Virus record (IMG/VR): IMGVR_UViG_3300005613_000103
Span: 1 to 48,265 of that record
Origin: a virus
DNA length: 48,265 nucleotides
Reading direction: 5' to 3' (one strand)
The notes beneath the pieces were generated by a model that saw only the letters and a program-made list of their open reading frames with translations, was not told the DNA's origin and made no database searches. Positions within the stretch are counted from its first letter, which is position 1, and the number at the start of each line of letters is the position of its first letter. Shown here piece by piece: positions 17,874 to 25,606 of the stretch. The translations under genes were made by a program, and so were the position numbers.

Positions 17874-20762
17874 GGAATCACTCCTCTCGACACCCTCGTG
17901 CCGCTTAATTTTCCCGCCCTTGAGGGCAAATTGCTTGAACCTCTCGCGCTGATCACGGCTCAGCTTTCTCCCCAGAACATACCAGGCGAACAACTCTGCA
18001 AAATCCTCTGCCGGGTTCTCACCACCATAGGAAGAAACAGACCGCACTGTTCCTGGCTCAACCGCCACAGGACCAGGCGGAGTTCCCGGCTTGCCAATCG
18101 GCCAGCCGCCAAAGTAAGAATCAAATCTCACCCGCTCTGCCTTGGTCATGTTCTTGTAGTACCAGCGGTGACCAAGCTCATGGACAATGATCCTGACCGC
18201 CTCCTCAGCCTGCGACCCACCGGCAGGAATTCCGAACATGTTCACCGTGTTCTTACCGATAACATAGTTGGCCGCAGCACGATACGTCGTCCCGCTCCCC
18301 TGCCCCTTGAACTCATACCCATCACCAGACGGATGTACCCTGATCGTCCCGTACCAAACCTTGTCAAAACCAGCACGCTTGAGCATCGCTTGCGCAGACG
18401 TCACAGCACGAACAAGCCAATGCATCTTCCCAGGGTCAATCGTCTTCTTCTTGTACTTCGCCAACGTGAGCACGTGGTACTTGTCGTTCGGAACGAAGTC
18501 GACGATGACCTTCATCTTCCCCACGCTGAACTCGGTGTCGACTCCTTGATCCTTCAGTGGATCATCCTGGGAATCGTCCGGGTTCCACTTGTTCACAAAC
18601 GCCGCGAGCCTGCGGAACATCTTCCCTGAGACAATCTTGTCGGCAGCCCGCATGGTATCGATGATGCCCTCCATCTCCGCATCGAGAGCATCCTTGTCAC
18701 CACTCCTTCCGAATTGAAGCTGATTCTCGACTCCCGGATGAATGTTCCTCTCCATGGAGTTCTTGTCGTAGATCGCCTTGTACCAAGTCTTCACCCGGGA
18801 GATCTTGTCGTAGATGACGTCGTCGACCTCCTCGAAGTCATGAGCGATATTGTTCTTCACATCAGCAACCGGATTGCCGGTGAGCTTGCGATCTATCTTC
18901 TCATCGCCGGACAAGGTGTGCGGCCACAGCCCCTTCTTGAGCCACATGTCCTTCTTGAGATCCATGAGGCTCTTACGAGCACCCTCAAGATACCGAATCG
19001 CCTCTTCGCCTGCCTTCTGCCCCCTGGCATCCTCGAACTTCTTGCCCTTCTCAACGATGCCCTTCCACCACTTCTTGATCCCGCCGAACCACTGCTTGTT
19101 CAGCTTCCATTTCTCTTCGGCCAGCAGCTCTCCACCGACGTCCCCTTCCTCGTCCTCCAACTTCAGTCGGGGGACAACCGACATCAGCACAGCTTTCACC
19201 TCTGGAAGCACCGCCCTCGGGCCATAGGACACCAGCAAACCCAACGCCTCACAGAACGCCTCTTCTGGATCTTTTGCCCCGTATCCAGTCACCGGCTTCA
19301 GCGTCACGTTGAAGATCGGGTTGCCCCCAGCCCGCAAATACTCCTGCGCCTTCTTCAACGAAAAAATGTCGAGCTGCCTGTATCGAGGGTCGTACACAAG
19401 CGTCTCGAACCGAAGATACGTAATCGGATCTCTGCGCTCGAACTCCCTCTCCTTACCCAACCATTTCCCTACGACGTCTCTCAGATCCAGATCGCCATGA
19501 GAACCCTTGATGAACAACGCCCATCTCTTCTGTGCAGCATCAGAAAGCGTCCTCCAGATCCGGTGACCCATCTCGTGAGCGATTACGTGACCAGTCTCAC
19601 TCGGCTTCCCGATCGTCCCCCACGGATTGACCTTGATGTGGTCATACTCATACGACGCAGAGGCCGCACTGCGCGCCTTGAAATCAAGGACAAACGGCAT
19701 CGTGTTTCTGAGCATCTCGGGATAGACCTTCGAAGCCCGCATCCTGTACCACTTCAGACCACGCTCGAAACCACGGACCACCTTCTCGCCAAACGCATCG
19801 TCACTGCTGTCCTTCAGCTGAACCTGGAACCCAGCGATAGACACGTTCTGCGGAGTGGACCCGATAACAATCGCACGCCCTCCACCACTGTTGAGCCCCG
19901 TGCGTTGCGACCATTGGGCCATATCATTCAGCCACTTCCACGCCTTCCGAGAATGCGCCCTCGTTCGCCTCTCCCACGATCTGAGATCACCAAGGAAACG
20001 CTCAAGTATCCTCTCATCTGTCCACCACCCAGTCTCGCGACCCCGGGCAAGATCCCTGTCATTCTGATCCCTGTAACTGGCCAGGGCATCACCGGGCGGA
20101 CTCCTCATGTCGCTGGAAAACTCCCACGCATCACTCATCGAACTGAGCAGGTATTTCGCGTCATGCTCGTTGACGTAGTCACCGCCGCTCGACTGAGCCC
20201 GAAGCCGATCCCCAATCTCCTGCTTGACCTTGTCCAGAGCACCCTCGAAATCCAAGCCCCACTTGATAACAGCTTTGCGCCATATCTCGTTCTCTCGAAT
20301 ATCCCTAATCTCGTGAAGCTTCTTGATGTTGCGCATCAGAACCAAAAAGTCCTTGCGCATCCTCTCGATCTTCTCCGTAGTCAAGAATTCTTGAGCCTCT
20401 CCCAGCAACTGGACGCGAATCTCAACAGCCTCTCTGAGACGTCTTCCACCAAGAGGTAGCGGCTCTGCCTGCATCGGTTCGCCGACCACAAACGAGCCCT
20501 CCCCGGTGTACTCCCCAAGCCACGGGAAAACCTCTTTGAAGGTCGATACAGAACCCACCTCCGGCGCGAGCTGTGGATAATTCCTCGGACCATCGTACCC
20601 TTCGAAACTTCTGATGGAGAACTCATTTGTGATCTTGAAATCGACCGTTGCCTCCATAGGGTTGATCGGCTGCCTCCTGCGCACAACAGCAAACCGCCCA
20701 TCGGTTGTAAACCACACACCGGAAGCAACGTTGTTCAGCTCAAGTTTCTTGTTCCTTGCCAT
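17550..20762 (-). CDS. Two-metallopeptidase polyprotein with internal protease sites and internal capsid tag
   Basis: A 1,070-residue protein; I take the ATG at 20762, which overlaps the preceding stop (TGATG) and has GGAG upstream. Residues 1-118 form an N-terminal domain ending RRLREAVEIRVQLLGE (L-G-E site at 120-122). Zincin domain 1 has HEMGH at 396-400 and a distal EEAFCE at about 500-505. ELLAE at 545-549 is a second site. Zincin domain 2 has HELGH at 861-865 with AEDFAELF at 918-925. MGLRRRSYIEE at 964-974 repeats the N-terminal tag of three neighbouring genes and precedes a 107-residue C-terminal domain. HExxH with a distal Glu is the zinc site of gluzincin-type peptidases. I infer packaged, protease-processed effector domains. 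Confidence 0.75.
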   Translation of the reverse strand: MARNKKLELNNVASGVWFTTDGRFAVVRRRQPINPMEATVDFKITNEFSIRSFEGYDGPRNYPQLAPEVGSVSTFKEVFPWLGEYTGEGSFVVGEPMQAEPLPLGGRRLREAVEIRVQLLGEAQEFLTTEKIERMRKDFLVLMRNIKKLHEIRDIRENEIWRKAVIKWGLDFEGALDKVKQEIGDRLRAQSSGGDYVNEHDAKYLLSSMSDAWEFSSDMRSPPGDALASYRDQNDRDLARGRETGWWTDERILERFLGDLRSWERRTRAHSRKAWKWLNDMAQWSQRTGLNSGGGRAIVIGSTPQNVSIAGFQVQLKDSSDDAFGEKVVRGFERGLKWYRMRASKVYPEMLRNTMPFVLDFKARSAASASYEYDHIKVNPWGTIGKPSETGHVIAHEMGHRIWRTLSDAAQKRWALFIKGSHGDLDLRDVVGKWLGKEREFERRDPITYLRFETLVYDPRYRQLDIFSLKKAQEYLRAGGNPIFNVTLKPVTGYGAKDPEEAFCEALGLLVSYGPRAVLPEVKAVLMSVVPRLKLEDEEGDVGGELLAEEKWKLNKQWFGGIKKWWKGIVEKGKKFEDARGQKAGEEAIRYLEGARKSLMDLKKDMWLKKGLWPHTLSGDEKIDRKLTGNPVADVKNNIAHDFEEVDDVIYDKISRVKTWYKAIYDKNSMERNIHPGVENQLQFGRSGDKDALDAEMEGIIDTMRAADKIVSGKMFRRLAAFVNKWNPDDSQDDPLKDQGVDTEFSVGKMKVIVDFVPNDKYHVLTLAKYKKKTIDPGKMHWLVRAVTSAQAMLKRAGFDKVWYGTIRVHPSGDGYEFKGQGSGTTYRAAANYVIGKNTVNMFGIPAGGSQAEEAVRIIVHELGHRWYYKNMTKAERVRFDSYFGGWPIGKPGTPPGPVAVEPGTVRSVSSYGGENPAEDFAELFAWYVLGRKLSRDQRERFKQFALKGGKIKRHEGVERSDSMGLRRRSYIEEAKKKMTYGMAQGELLDMLNDNGWTVKANLKIPHASKDGVRIWLKPQAIYASSDQVAFGSARSMHLDPRKLATFPGEKVSGFLYRKGKEMADFLLSR

Positions 20763-21109
20763 CAGGCTCTCCACCATGAAGAAGTCGTCGATGATGTAGA
20801 CGTAGTGTCTCCACCAACTGACGATCCCGTTGTGCTATAGGTCACCCACCCAGAAGCAGCTGGCTGAACAACAACCCTCACAACCCTCACCGGTTGTCGA
20901 TACACTGGCTGCTGACGTCTTGGACTCGGCGCAGCCGCATGCCTCTGCTCGTCGAGCAACGGTTCCATATCAGCACCCGTCAGCCCGTACTTCTCGATCA
21001 GCTTGACTGCCATCTCACCGGCAGCCTTCGCCTCGTTCTCGTTCGGGTTGTTCTGAGACAGCCTGAGCAGGTGCAGAACCTTCTTTGCCACCTTTGTTTT
21101 ATCCATCAT
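20762..21109 (-). CDS. DUF2786-domain protein
   Basis: A 115-residue protein. Residues 3-46 (KVAKKVLHLLRLSQNNPNEN, then AKAAGEMAVKLIEKYGL) match the DUF2786 pattern found in many phage and bacterial proteins, of unknown function. The tail is Pro/Arg-rich then Ser/Thr/Gly-rich and ends SSWWRA. It overlaps the tagged metallopeptidase gene upstream by 11 bases and the polyprotein start downstream (TGATG), so it is inside the tagged-protein operon although it lacks the tag itself. Confidence 0.75.
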   Translation of the reverse strand: MMDKTKVAKKVLHLLRLSQNNPNENEAKAAGEMAVKLIEKYGLTGADMEPLLDEQRHAAAPSPRRQQPVYRQPVRVVRVVVQPAASGWVTYSTTGSSVGGDTTSTSSTTSSWWRA

Positions 21110-21932
21110 TCGCGCCCAACGACTCTACCCTGTGGCCACCAGCTCCAAGGACATTTTTGAATATCGAACGCATCGCAGGATCGCTCTTCCTGGGACCATT
21201 GATAATGTACGAAGCAAAAAACTCAGCAAAAGCCTCCCTCTCATTCTTCGCGGCATAGTGAAACAAGGAAAACGGCACACGAGAAACAAAAACCTTCTTC
21301 CCAACCCTGCGCTTCAACCTCTTTAGGTCTTCTGCGGCACACTCCTTACCCGTCTTGCTCGACCACGCCCGATCCATCATATTGATCGCCAACTCCTGAT
21401 ACACAGCAGACGTCCTCACATCGCTCTCCTGGCTGCGCACATACTCACGCTTCTCATCAGGAGTCATCGCGATAAACCTCTTGCTCCTTCGGTATTTCTT
21501 GGAAAACGCCTTCACGTCACCATCGGTGATCACCGTCACCCTCGGATCAGTGACCTCTCTCCAATACTCAATAGCCCTCCCTGGCAACCTCTCGTGCAAC
21601 CAGTGGCCTATCTCATGAGCCAGAGTGTTGGCGCTCATCCCCATCGGGGACGTAATCACCACATTATCCTCTCCAGCAATGTGAACACCAAGAGATCCCA
21701 TGAACCCACCATCATCAATCGCATATATCTTCGGAAGCCTCACCTTGATCCCGGTTCGCTTGATAGCCGCAGCAACTTTCGGAATCTCACGCTCAATAAA
21801 CTGCATAAACCGCTTCGACGGCTCTGCCCCGGCAAGTCGTGAAACCTCAACATCAAACGGACCAACACGCAGACGCTCAATGTCCCGTGGACCGTCATCC
21901 TCCACCAGGTAACTACGACGCCTCAGCGACAT
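21099..21932 (-). CDS. Tagged zinc-metallopeptidase, predicted capsid-packaged effector
   Basis: A 277-residue protein that starts MSLRRRSYLVE, the shared tag ending in L-V-E. After the tag comes a zincin-like domain: LAHEIGHWLHE with HEIGH at 106-110 and EREAFAEFFASYI at 231-243 as the likely third zinc ligand and structural helix. GGAGGG precedes the start. The domain is similar in layout to both zincin domains of the downstream polyprotein. I infer cleavage after residue 11 during head maturation and delivery of the peptidase; a virion structural or lysis role cannot be excluded. Confidence 0.75.
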   Translation of the reverse strand: MSLRRRSYLVEDDGPRDIERLRVGPFDVEVSRLAGAEPSKRFMQFIEREIPKVAAAIKRTGIKVRLPKIYAIDDGGFMGSLGVHIAGEDNVVITSPMGMSANTLAHEIGHWLHERLPGRAIEYWREVTDPRVTVITDGDVKAFSKKYRRSKRFIAMTPDEKREYVRSQESDVRTSAVYQELAINMMDRAWSSKTGKECAAEDLKRLKRRVGKKVFVSRVPFSLFHYAAKNEREAFAEFFASYIINGPRKSDPAMRSIFKNVLGAGGHRVESLGANDG

Positions 21933-21941
21933 GCATCCCTC

Positions 21942-22547
21942 CTAGTATGACGGGTTCTTGCTCGCCGACTTACCCTTCGCCGTGAGAGACGTCGCGCCAG
22001 CCTTGTTGATCTTCACATAACCGTCCCTGGCCAGCTTCTCGATCTCCTCACGGGTCACCTTGTTTCTCGCGAGCAACTCCTTCTTGTACCCGGACTTGTA
22101 ACGCATCATCCCAAGGATCTTCTCCTCGCGATCGCTGAGACCAGAACCACCAGGAAGCATCGGAGCCAACGTCGACGGGTTGACGTAGATGGTCGCCCAC
22201 GTCGGACCACTCCCCTCGCTGCCCTTGATGATTGCGCTGTTCTGCGGAATCTTGACCTTGGTTTCGAGATCGTCAGCTGGCTTGCGCTCGAATGGATTCG
22301 GACCACCCCAGCTCCCCTGCGCCACCTGGCTCGTCTGCCCCGTCGCAATGTTCACCGCCATCGTGAACGCACGACGTCCAGACATTCCGGCCGACCCAGT
22401 ATACACCTCGGTGGCAGGAACAACTCGGATGTCAGCCTTCCGATAGCCGATCTGCCTGAGTGCCGACTGAAGAGTCTGCGGAAGCTCCTTGACCTCCACG
22501 TGGACCTCTTTCATCTCAGCCAAGTAACTTCTTCTTCTCAGTCCCAT
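21942..22547 (-). CDS. Tagged protein with C-terminal helix-turn-helix, predicted packaged
   Basis: A 201-residue protein starting MGLRRRSYLAE (tag with L-A-E site). Residues about 12-130 form an alpha/beta domain of unknown family (ADIRVVPATEVYTGSAGM). Residues 140-185 look like a winged helix (LSDREEKILGMMRY, VTREEIEKLARDGYVKI), suggesting DNA binding. GGAGG precedes the ATG. It sits between two other tagged genes with gaps of about 10 bases, as part of one operon. Confidence 0.72.
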   Translation of the reverse strand: MGLRRRSYLAEMKEVHVEVKELPQTLQSALRQIGYRKADIRVVPATEVYTGSAGMSGRRAFTMAVNIATGQTSQVAQGSWGGPNPFERKPADDLETKVKIPQNSAIIKGSEGSGPTWATIYVNPSTLAPMLPGGSGLSDREEKILGMMRYKSGYKKELLARNKVTREEIEKLARDGYVKINKAGATSLTAKGKSASKNPSY

Positions 22548-22559
22548 CTTATGCCTCCG

Positions 22560-23090
22560 TCAGAACCCCAGGTTCTTCATGATGTCGTCAATACTGCCAT
22601 CATCATCACCGGGCTCTCTTGCCCCCGGTGAAACATCTGGTGCAACCCTCTGAAGCCTTGCCCTCTTCTTGGGCACCTCTCTCCTCGATGAATCCTTCGT
22701 GACCTTGCCTGTATAGAACAACACAGAGACAGGGATCGCCCGTATCCCCAGCTCTTTGGCAATAGCAAGCCGATGGTTTCCCTCCCCGACCTTCACGCCA
22801 CCTTGACGCCCCACATTCAGAATCAACGGATCGCTCCTGCGCCAACCGTTGGTCTTCATGTCAGCCATCAGAGCATCCCACTCACCAGACGACCTTCTCG
22901 ACTTGGCCCGTGTCCACGTGTACTCCCGGTGCGGCCACACCTCACGCAGCGGATACATAACCGGCATGCTCTCGTCGTATGCCTTTTCTCCGTCCTCTTT
23001 CCACCTGCGAGACACCTCGCTGATAGAGATCTTCCGATGAAGCTTGTAGTATCGACCCTCAGCCAGATACGAACGACGTCTGAGTGTCAC
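22560..23090 (-). CDS. Tagged ParB-like nuclease-domain protein, predicted packaged
   Basis: A 176-residue protein with a GTG start at 23090 (GGAGG seven bases upstream), beginning MTLRRRSYLAE. The core has KVGEGNHRLAIAKELGIRAIPVSV at about 100-123, the ParB/sulfiredoxin-like motif (GxxRxxAxxxxG form with N-H-R), used by CTPase/nuclease domains in ParB and phage relatives. The C terminus is basic then acidic. The tag and DNA-acting domain suggest an injected nuclease or DNA-binding effector, by inference only. Confidence 0.72.
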   Translation of the reverse strand: MTLRRRSYLAEGRYYKLHRKISISEVSRRWKEDGEKAYDESMPVMYPLREVWPHREYTWTRAKSRRSSGEWDALMADMKTNGWRRSDPLILNVGRQGGVKVGEGNHRLAIAKELGIRAIPVSVLFYTGKVTKDSSRREVPKKRARLQRVAPDVSPGAREPGDDDGSIDDIMKNLGF

Positions 23091-23299
23091 TGCCTCACCT
23101 CCGCTATCACGATCGCACCACCAATCTTCAACCGCTGCACCGAATCACCACCGGAGTCACCCGTCCGATCGCCCCTGGCAGCCGGACTGCCGTCGCACGA
23201 ATCAAACAGGAACCCAAGACCCAGCAAAAGAATGACAAACGCCAAAAAGACGAACGTCGCGGCAATCAAACCGGTCACAGCTGACAATGGTTTATTCAC
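23087..23299 (-). CDS. Small membrane protein
   Basis: A 70-residue protein with a single hydrophobic helix at about 7-30 (LIAATFVFLAFVILLLGLGF) and a polar C-terminal tail. It overlaps the tagged ParB-like gene by four bases (GTGA), so the two are co-translated. Function unknown; it could be an inner-membrane protein of infection or lysis. Confidence 0.65.
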   Translation of the reverse strand: MNKPLSAVTGLIAATFVFLAFVILLLGLGFLFDSCDGSPAARGDRTGDSGGDSVQRLKIGGAIVIAEVRQ

Positions 23300-23351
23300 G
23301 GAAAAAGGTTACAGCCCAGGACGGGCACCAGGCAAGTCTTCGCAGAAAAGC

Positions 23352-23639
23352 TCAGCAAACTCCGATCAGAATAAAATTCTCCAGCTCATCGGCCAACCGG
23401 CGCATCTCCCTCTTCACATCGTCGAGTTCAGGTGCCACCTCATCAGGTGTTCCACCGGTTACGATCTGACGGGTGACCTCCCCAACACAACGCCGCACTG
23501 TATAGGACTTCTCGGCCTTGACGTCTTTTAGAACAACCTCGACGACAGCAACAATGTCTCCCCCTTCGCAATCACGACTGGGTGGCTCCTCTACCCAGCG
23601 ACTCCACCCGCGATCCTCGAAGCGTGACTCGTTCTTCAT
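23352..23639 (-). CDS. Hypothetical protein
   Basis: About 95 residues from MKNES at 23639; a GTG further in could be the real start, since the frame overlaps the neighbouring gene by some 68 bases and the ATG has no clear ribosome binding site. The C-terminal half (DVKREMRRLADELENFILI) is a probable helix. No family recognised. Confidence 0.5.
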   Translation of the reverse strand: MKNESRFEDRGWSRWVEEPPSRDCEGGDIVAVVEVVLKDVKAEKSYTVRRCVGEVTRQIVTGGTPDEVAPELDDVKREMRRLADELENFILIGVC

Positions 23640-23847
23640 GACCATCACCATACAGGATCAAGCATGGTGCCCCCAAGGAAGCGTCACGATGCAAATGCAT
23701 CTCAGTGGTGTCCACACACAGATCTTCGTCCTCGACCCGCCGCCAAAACTCCACCCTCGCCTCTTCCTCCGTCTGGAACTCCTCAACGTCGGCAGCAGTA
23801 GGAGGATCATGGGGAACACCCTTGAAATGCAAGGCATAAACCATCAT
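23572..23847 (-). CDS. Hypothetical protein
   Basis: A 91-residue acidic protein starting MMVYALHFKG, with VEEFQTEEEARVEFWRRV as a likely helix. Its start touches the stop of the HTH gene upstream. The 3' end overlaps the next frame by about 68 bases, which is unusual here; one of the two has a misjudged start. No family recognised. Confidence 0.55.
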   Translation of the reverse strand: MMVYALHFKGVPHDPPTAADVEEFQTEEEARVEFWRRVEDEDLCVDTTEMHLHRDASLGAPCLILYGDGHEERVTLRGSRVESLGRGATQS

Positions 23848-24062
23848 CAGTCCTCAAAATCACCAAGTGGAACACCACCCTGCGTATTCGTCCTGATCCA
23901 CGTATGAAGAGCCTCCCTCGGCACCAGACGTCTCCTGCCAATCTTCACCGATGGCAGCTCGCCACCTTTCACAAGGTCATACGCTGTGCTGCGCCCGATT
24001 CCCAACAGCTCCGCTGCCTCCCCTATCGAGAACAACATCTTCTCCAGCATTCTTGTCGCCAT
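23847..24062 (-). CDS. Excisionase/MerR-type helix-turn-helix protein
   Basis: A 71-residue protein with the HTH_17 pattern: FSIGEAAELLGIGRSTAYDLV, then GELPSVKIGRRRLVPREAL and LHTWI. This is the winged HTH of Xis/AlpA-type DNA-binding proteins. No integrase is seen in the window, so a role as transcription regulator is as likely as recombination control. The downstream gene starts at its stop. Confidence 0.8.
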   Translation of the reverse strand: MATRMLEKMLFSIGEAAELLGIGRSTAYDLVKGGELPSVKIGRRRLVPREALHTWIRTNTQGGVPLGDFED

Positions 24063-24073
24063 TCATCACCAGC

Positions 24074-24427
24074 CTAGAACGGAATATTTCCGTCCTCCTT
24101 CTCACTCCTAACCCTTCCAACAGAACCATCCATGTTCACGACACCACGGCACTCAGGGAACTTCAAACAGCCCCAGAACGGCTGCCCATCCGACCTGCGA
24201 AATCTCTTGGCCATCTCGCCACCACAGAGCGGACACGGATGCTCACATACAACACGCTCAGCCCTGTAAAATATTGCCAACACCATCCTACTCGGCGACC
24301 CCTGCTGGGCGTCGAGATGCGTATGCTCCAGGGTGAAATCAGTCCCCTGACTCACCTCGGACAACCACTGATTAATCTTCTTCTCGGAAAAATCCCCACC
24401 TGAGAAAATCTTGACCTGAACCGGCAT
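24074..24427 (-). CDS. Cse60-like domain fused to topoisomerase-type zinc finger
   Basis: A 117-residue protein; the ATG at 24427 has GGAG upstream. The N terminus (VQVKIFSGGDFSEKKINQWL) resembles the Cse60 sporulation-protein family also found in phages. The C terminus has CPLCGGEMAKRF and FWGCLKFPECRG, a four-Cys zinc finger of the topoisomerase I type that binds single-stranded DNA. The combination suggests a nucleic-acid-binding accessory protein; its role is unknown. Confidence 0.65.
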   Translation of the reverse strand: MPVQVKIFSGGDFSEKKINQWLSEVSQGTDFTLEHTHLDAQQGSPSRMVLAIFYRAERVVCEHPCPLCGGEMAKRFRRSDGQPFWGCLKFPECRGVVNMDGSVGRVRSEKEDGNIPF

Positions 24428-24430
24428 CAA

Positions 24431-24543
24431 TCACTCCACATCTATACACGTCACCACTGACCACGGAATAGTACCTCTGTCCGTGGAGTCCGATCAAGTT
24501 GTGCTCAGGAATATCTCGTATCAGGCTATTATCACAGAGGTTG
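24431..24543. other. Gap without a convincing gene
   Basis: A 113-base stretch between the SNase-like gene and the Cse60-like gene. A minus-strand frame crosses it but has no start outside the neighbouring gene. I see no hairpin with a T-run and no promoter. Confidence 0.5.
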
Positions 24544-24894
24544 TCAAACGCGGTAGGGCTCTGCGTGATCCTCCTCAACCAGGATCTCACCCAGGCTCTG
24601 ATACTCTCCGTCCACATCTACATAGACGTCTGCGATCCAGCGCCCGTACTTACCCTTACCATCCCCCTTGGCTGTCCGAACGATCACCTCGTTCTTCGAC
24701 GCCGCGAACAACTCGATAACCCGATCCTTCGCCCGGAGCCCATCTTCGCGCTCGACCCCCCTGGTCTCCCACGCATCAACACCGCCGAGCCGGAAAGTCT
24801 CCAGCAACTTGAGCTTGAATCCCAGGTCAACCTCGAACTCAAACGTGTCAGCATCGATGACCCTCACAACCCTTGCCTGATATTCATACATCAC
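24544..24894 (-). CDS. Staphylococcal-nuclease-like protein
   Basis: A 116-residue SNase-fold protein: ARVVRVIDADTFEFEVDLGF at the N terminus holds the first-strand pattern and an acidic metal site, LLETFRLGGVDAWETRG follows with the conserved Arg, and KGKYGRWIADVY matches the conserved GKYGRxLAxV block. Thus key catalytic positions seem present. Likely nuclease on host or phage nucleic acid. It overlaps the next gene upstream by four bases (ATGA). Confidence 0.85.
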   Translation of the reverse strand: MMYEYQARVVRVIDADTFEFEVDLGFKLKLLETFRLGGVDAWETRGVEREDGLRAKDRVIELFAASKNEVIVRTAKGDGKGKYGRWIADVYVDVDGEYQSLGEILVEEDHAEPYRV

Positions 24895-25394
24895 AGCCCC
24901 TTCATCACATGCAGGATGTTCGTCGCATGATCTTTGATGGTCTCAGACGTCACCACCGTCTTCAGCGACCCCTCGATGCTCCTGTTGTTCGCCTCCAGTT
25001 GGGCGTAAACATCAAACTTGCGCTTGTAGCTCGGGTCACAGCCGACGATCAGCCTCTTTGGCCCCATCCCCAGCGAGTACCTCGTCAGGTGAACCCCCAG
25101 CTCGAACATCGCTATCGGCTGGTCACTCATCCCACTGGCAAACCAAAACGCTATGACGTCTGCCTCCCAGAGAGCCCTGTACTCCCACATGATCTGCTCA
25201 CGACCCGCCTCCGGGTCTCCCATGGGGAAATTTGCCCTCCTGGGGTTAAGAATCGACCCCCTGACCCCCTCGACATCCACCAGAGCCATGCTCACGCTGC
25301 ACTGCCAATCGTGACAGCCCGTGATGCCACCAGCCAAAAATACGGCTGGGCGCGGAATGTTCGAAAGTGGCTGTGGTGCCTCAATATAGATCAT
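24891..25394 (-). CDS. Nucleoside 2-deoxyribosyltransferase-like protein
   Basis: A 167-residue protein with the family layout: VFLAGGITGCHDWQ near the N terminus, ILNPRRANFP, then QIMWEYRALWEADVIAFWF and PIAMFELGVHL. The ELG segment holds the nucleophile Glu in characterised enzymes. These enzymes exchange bases on deoxynucleosides or hydrolyse nucleotides, so a role in phage nucleotide supply or removal of host nucleotides fits. It is the first gene of the minus-strand operon leading from the intergenic region at 25.4-25.6 kb. Start preceded by GGAGG. Confidence 0.82.
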   Translation of the reverse strand: MIYIEAPQPLSNIPRPAVFLAGGITGCHDWQCSVSMALVDVEGVRGSILNPRRANFPMGDPEAGREQIMWEYRALWEADVIAFWFASGMSDQPIAMFELGVHLTRYSLGMGPKRLIVGCDPSYKRKFDVYAQLEANNRSIEGSLKTVVTSETIKDHATNILHVMKGL

Positions 25395-25483
25395 CCTGTC
25401 CTCCTACCTTTCGCGACGAACGCGACAGCATCTTAGCCCGTAAGACGTCATCATATCCCCACCTCGAAGTCGACTCCAGAAAC

Positions 25484-25496
25484 TTTACTCAGTAAA
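25484..25496. promoter_or_regulatory. Palindromic operator candidate TTTACTCAGTAAA (copy 1)
   Basis: A 13-base palindrome (TTTAC T CAGTAAA type, perfect apart from the central region) in the divergent intergenic region upstream of the deoxyribosyltransferase-like gene. The identical 13-mer occurs at 38196-38208, upstream of the AcrVA2-like gene. Two exact copies, both just before minus-strand operons, suggest a regulator site. Confidence 0.5.
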
Positions 25497-25526
25497 CACT
25501 TCTGCGAATATAATTTCACTCACGTG

Positions 25527-25555
25527 TTGACATTTTTCAACAACAGACACATGCT
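25527..25555 (+). promoter_or_regulatory. Promoter candidate for first plus-strand cassette
   Basis: TTGACA at 25527-25532 is followed after 17 bases by CATGCT (25550-25555) and TTTAAAA. CACGTG precedes the -35 box and the box lies in a GTTGA/TCAAC inverted repeat (25526-25541). The divergent minus-strand promoter must share this 210-base region. Confidence 0.5.
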
Positions 25556-25561
25556 TTAAAA

Positions 25562-25599
25562 GTGGGACAACCCACCTAGTACCCCCGAGACGGGGAGGA
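25562..25599 (+). promoter_or_regulatory. Leader hairpins overlapping the ribosome binding site
   Basis: Two small stems lie between promoter and start: GTGGG/CCCAC (25562-25575) and CCCCG/CGGGG around 25582-25595. The second overlaps the GGGGAGGAGG ribosome binding site of the gene at 25607, so translation could depend on its opening. Confidence 0.35.
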
Positions 25600-25606
25600 G
25601 GAAACC

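Noticed and set aside
18714-20459. Long plus-strand open frame (over 580 codons) opposite the polyprotein
   Set aside because: Antisense shadow caused by the codon bias of the real gene; no domain or ribosome binding site.
24372-24617. Small minus-strand frame between the SNase-like and Cse60-like genes
   Set aside because: It starts inside the SNase-like gene in another frame and overlaps the next gene; no start signal.
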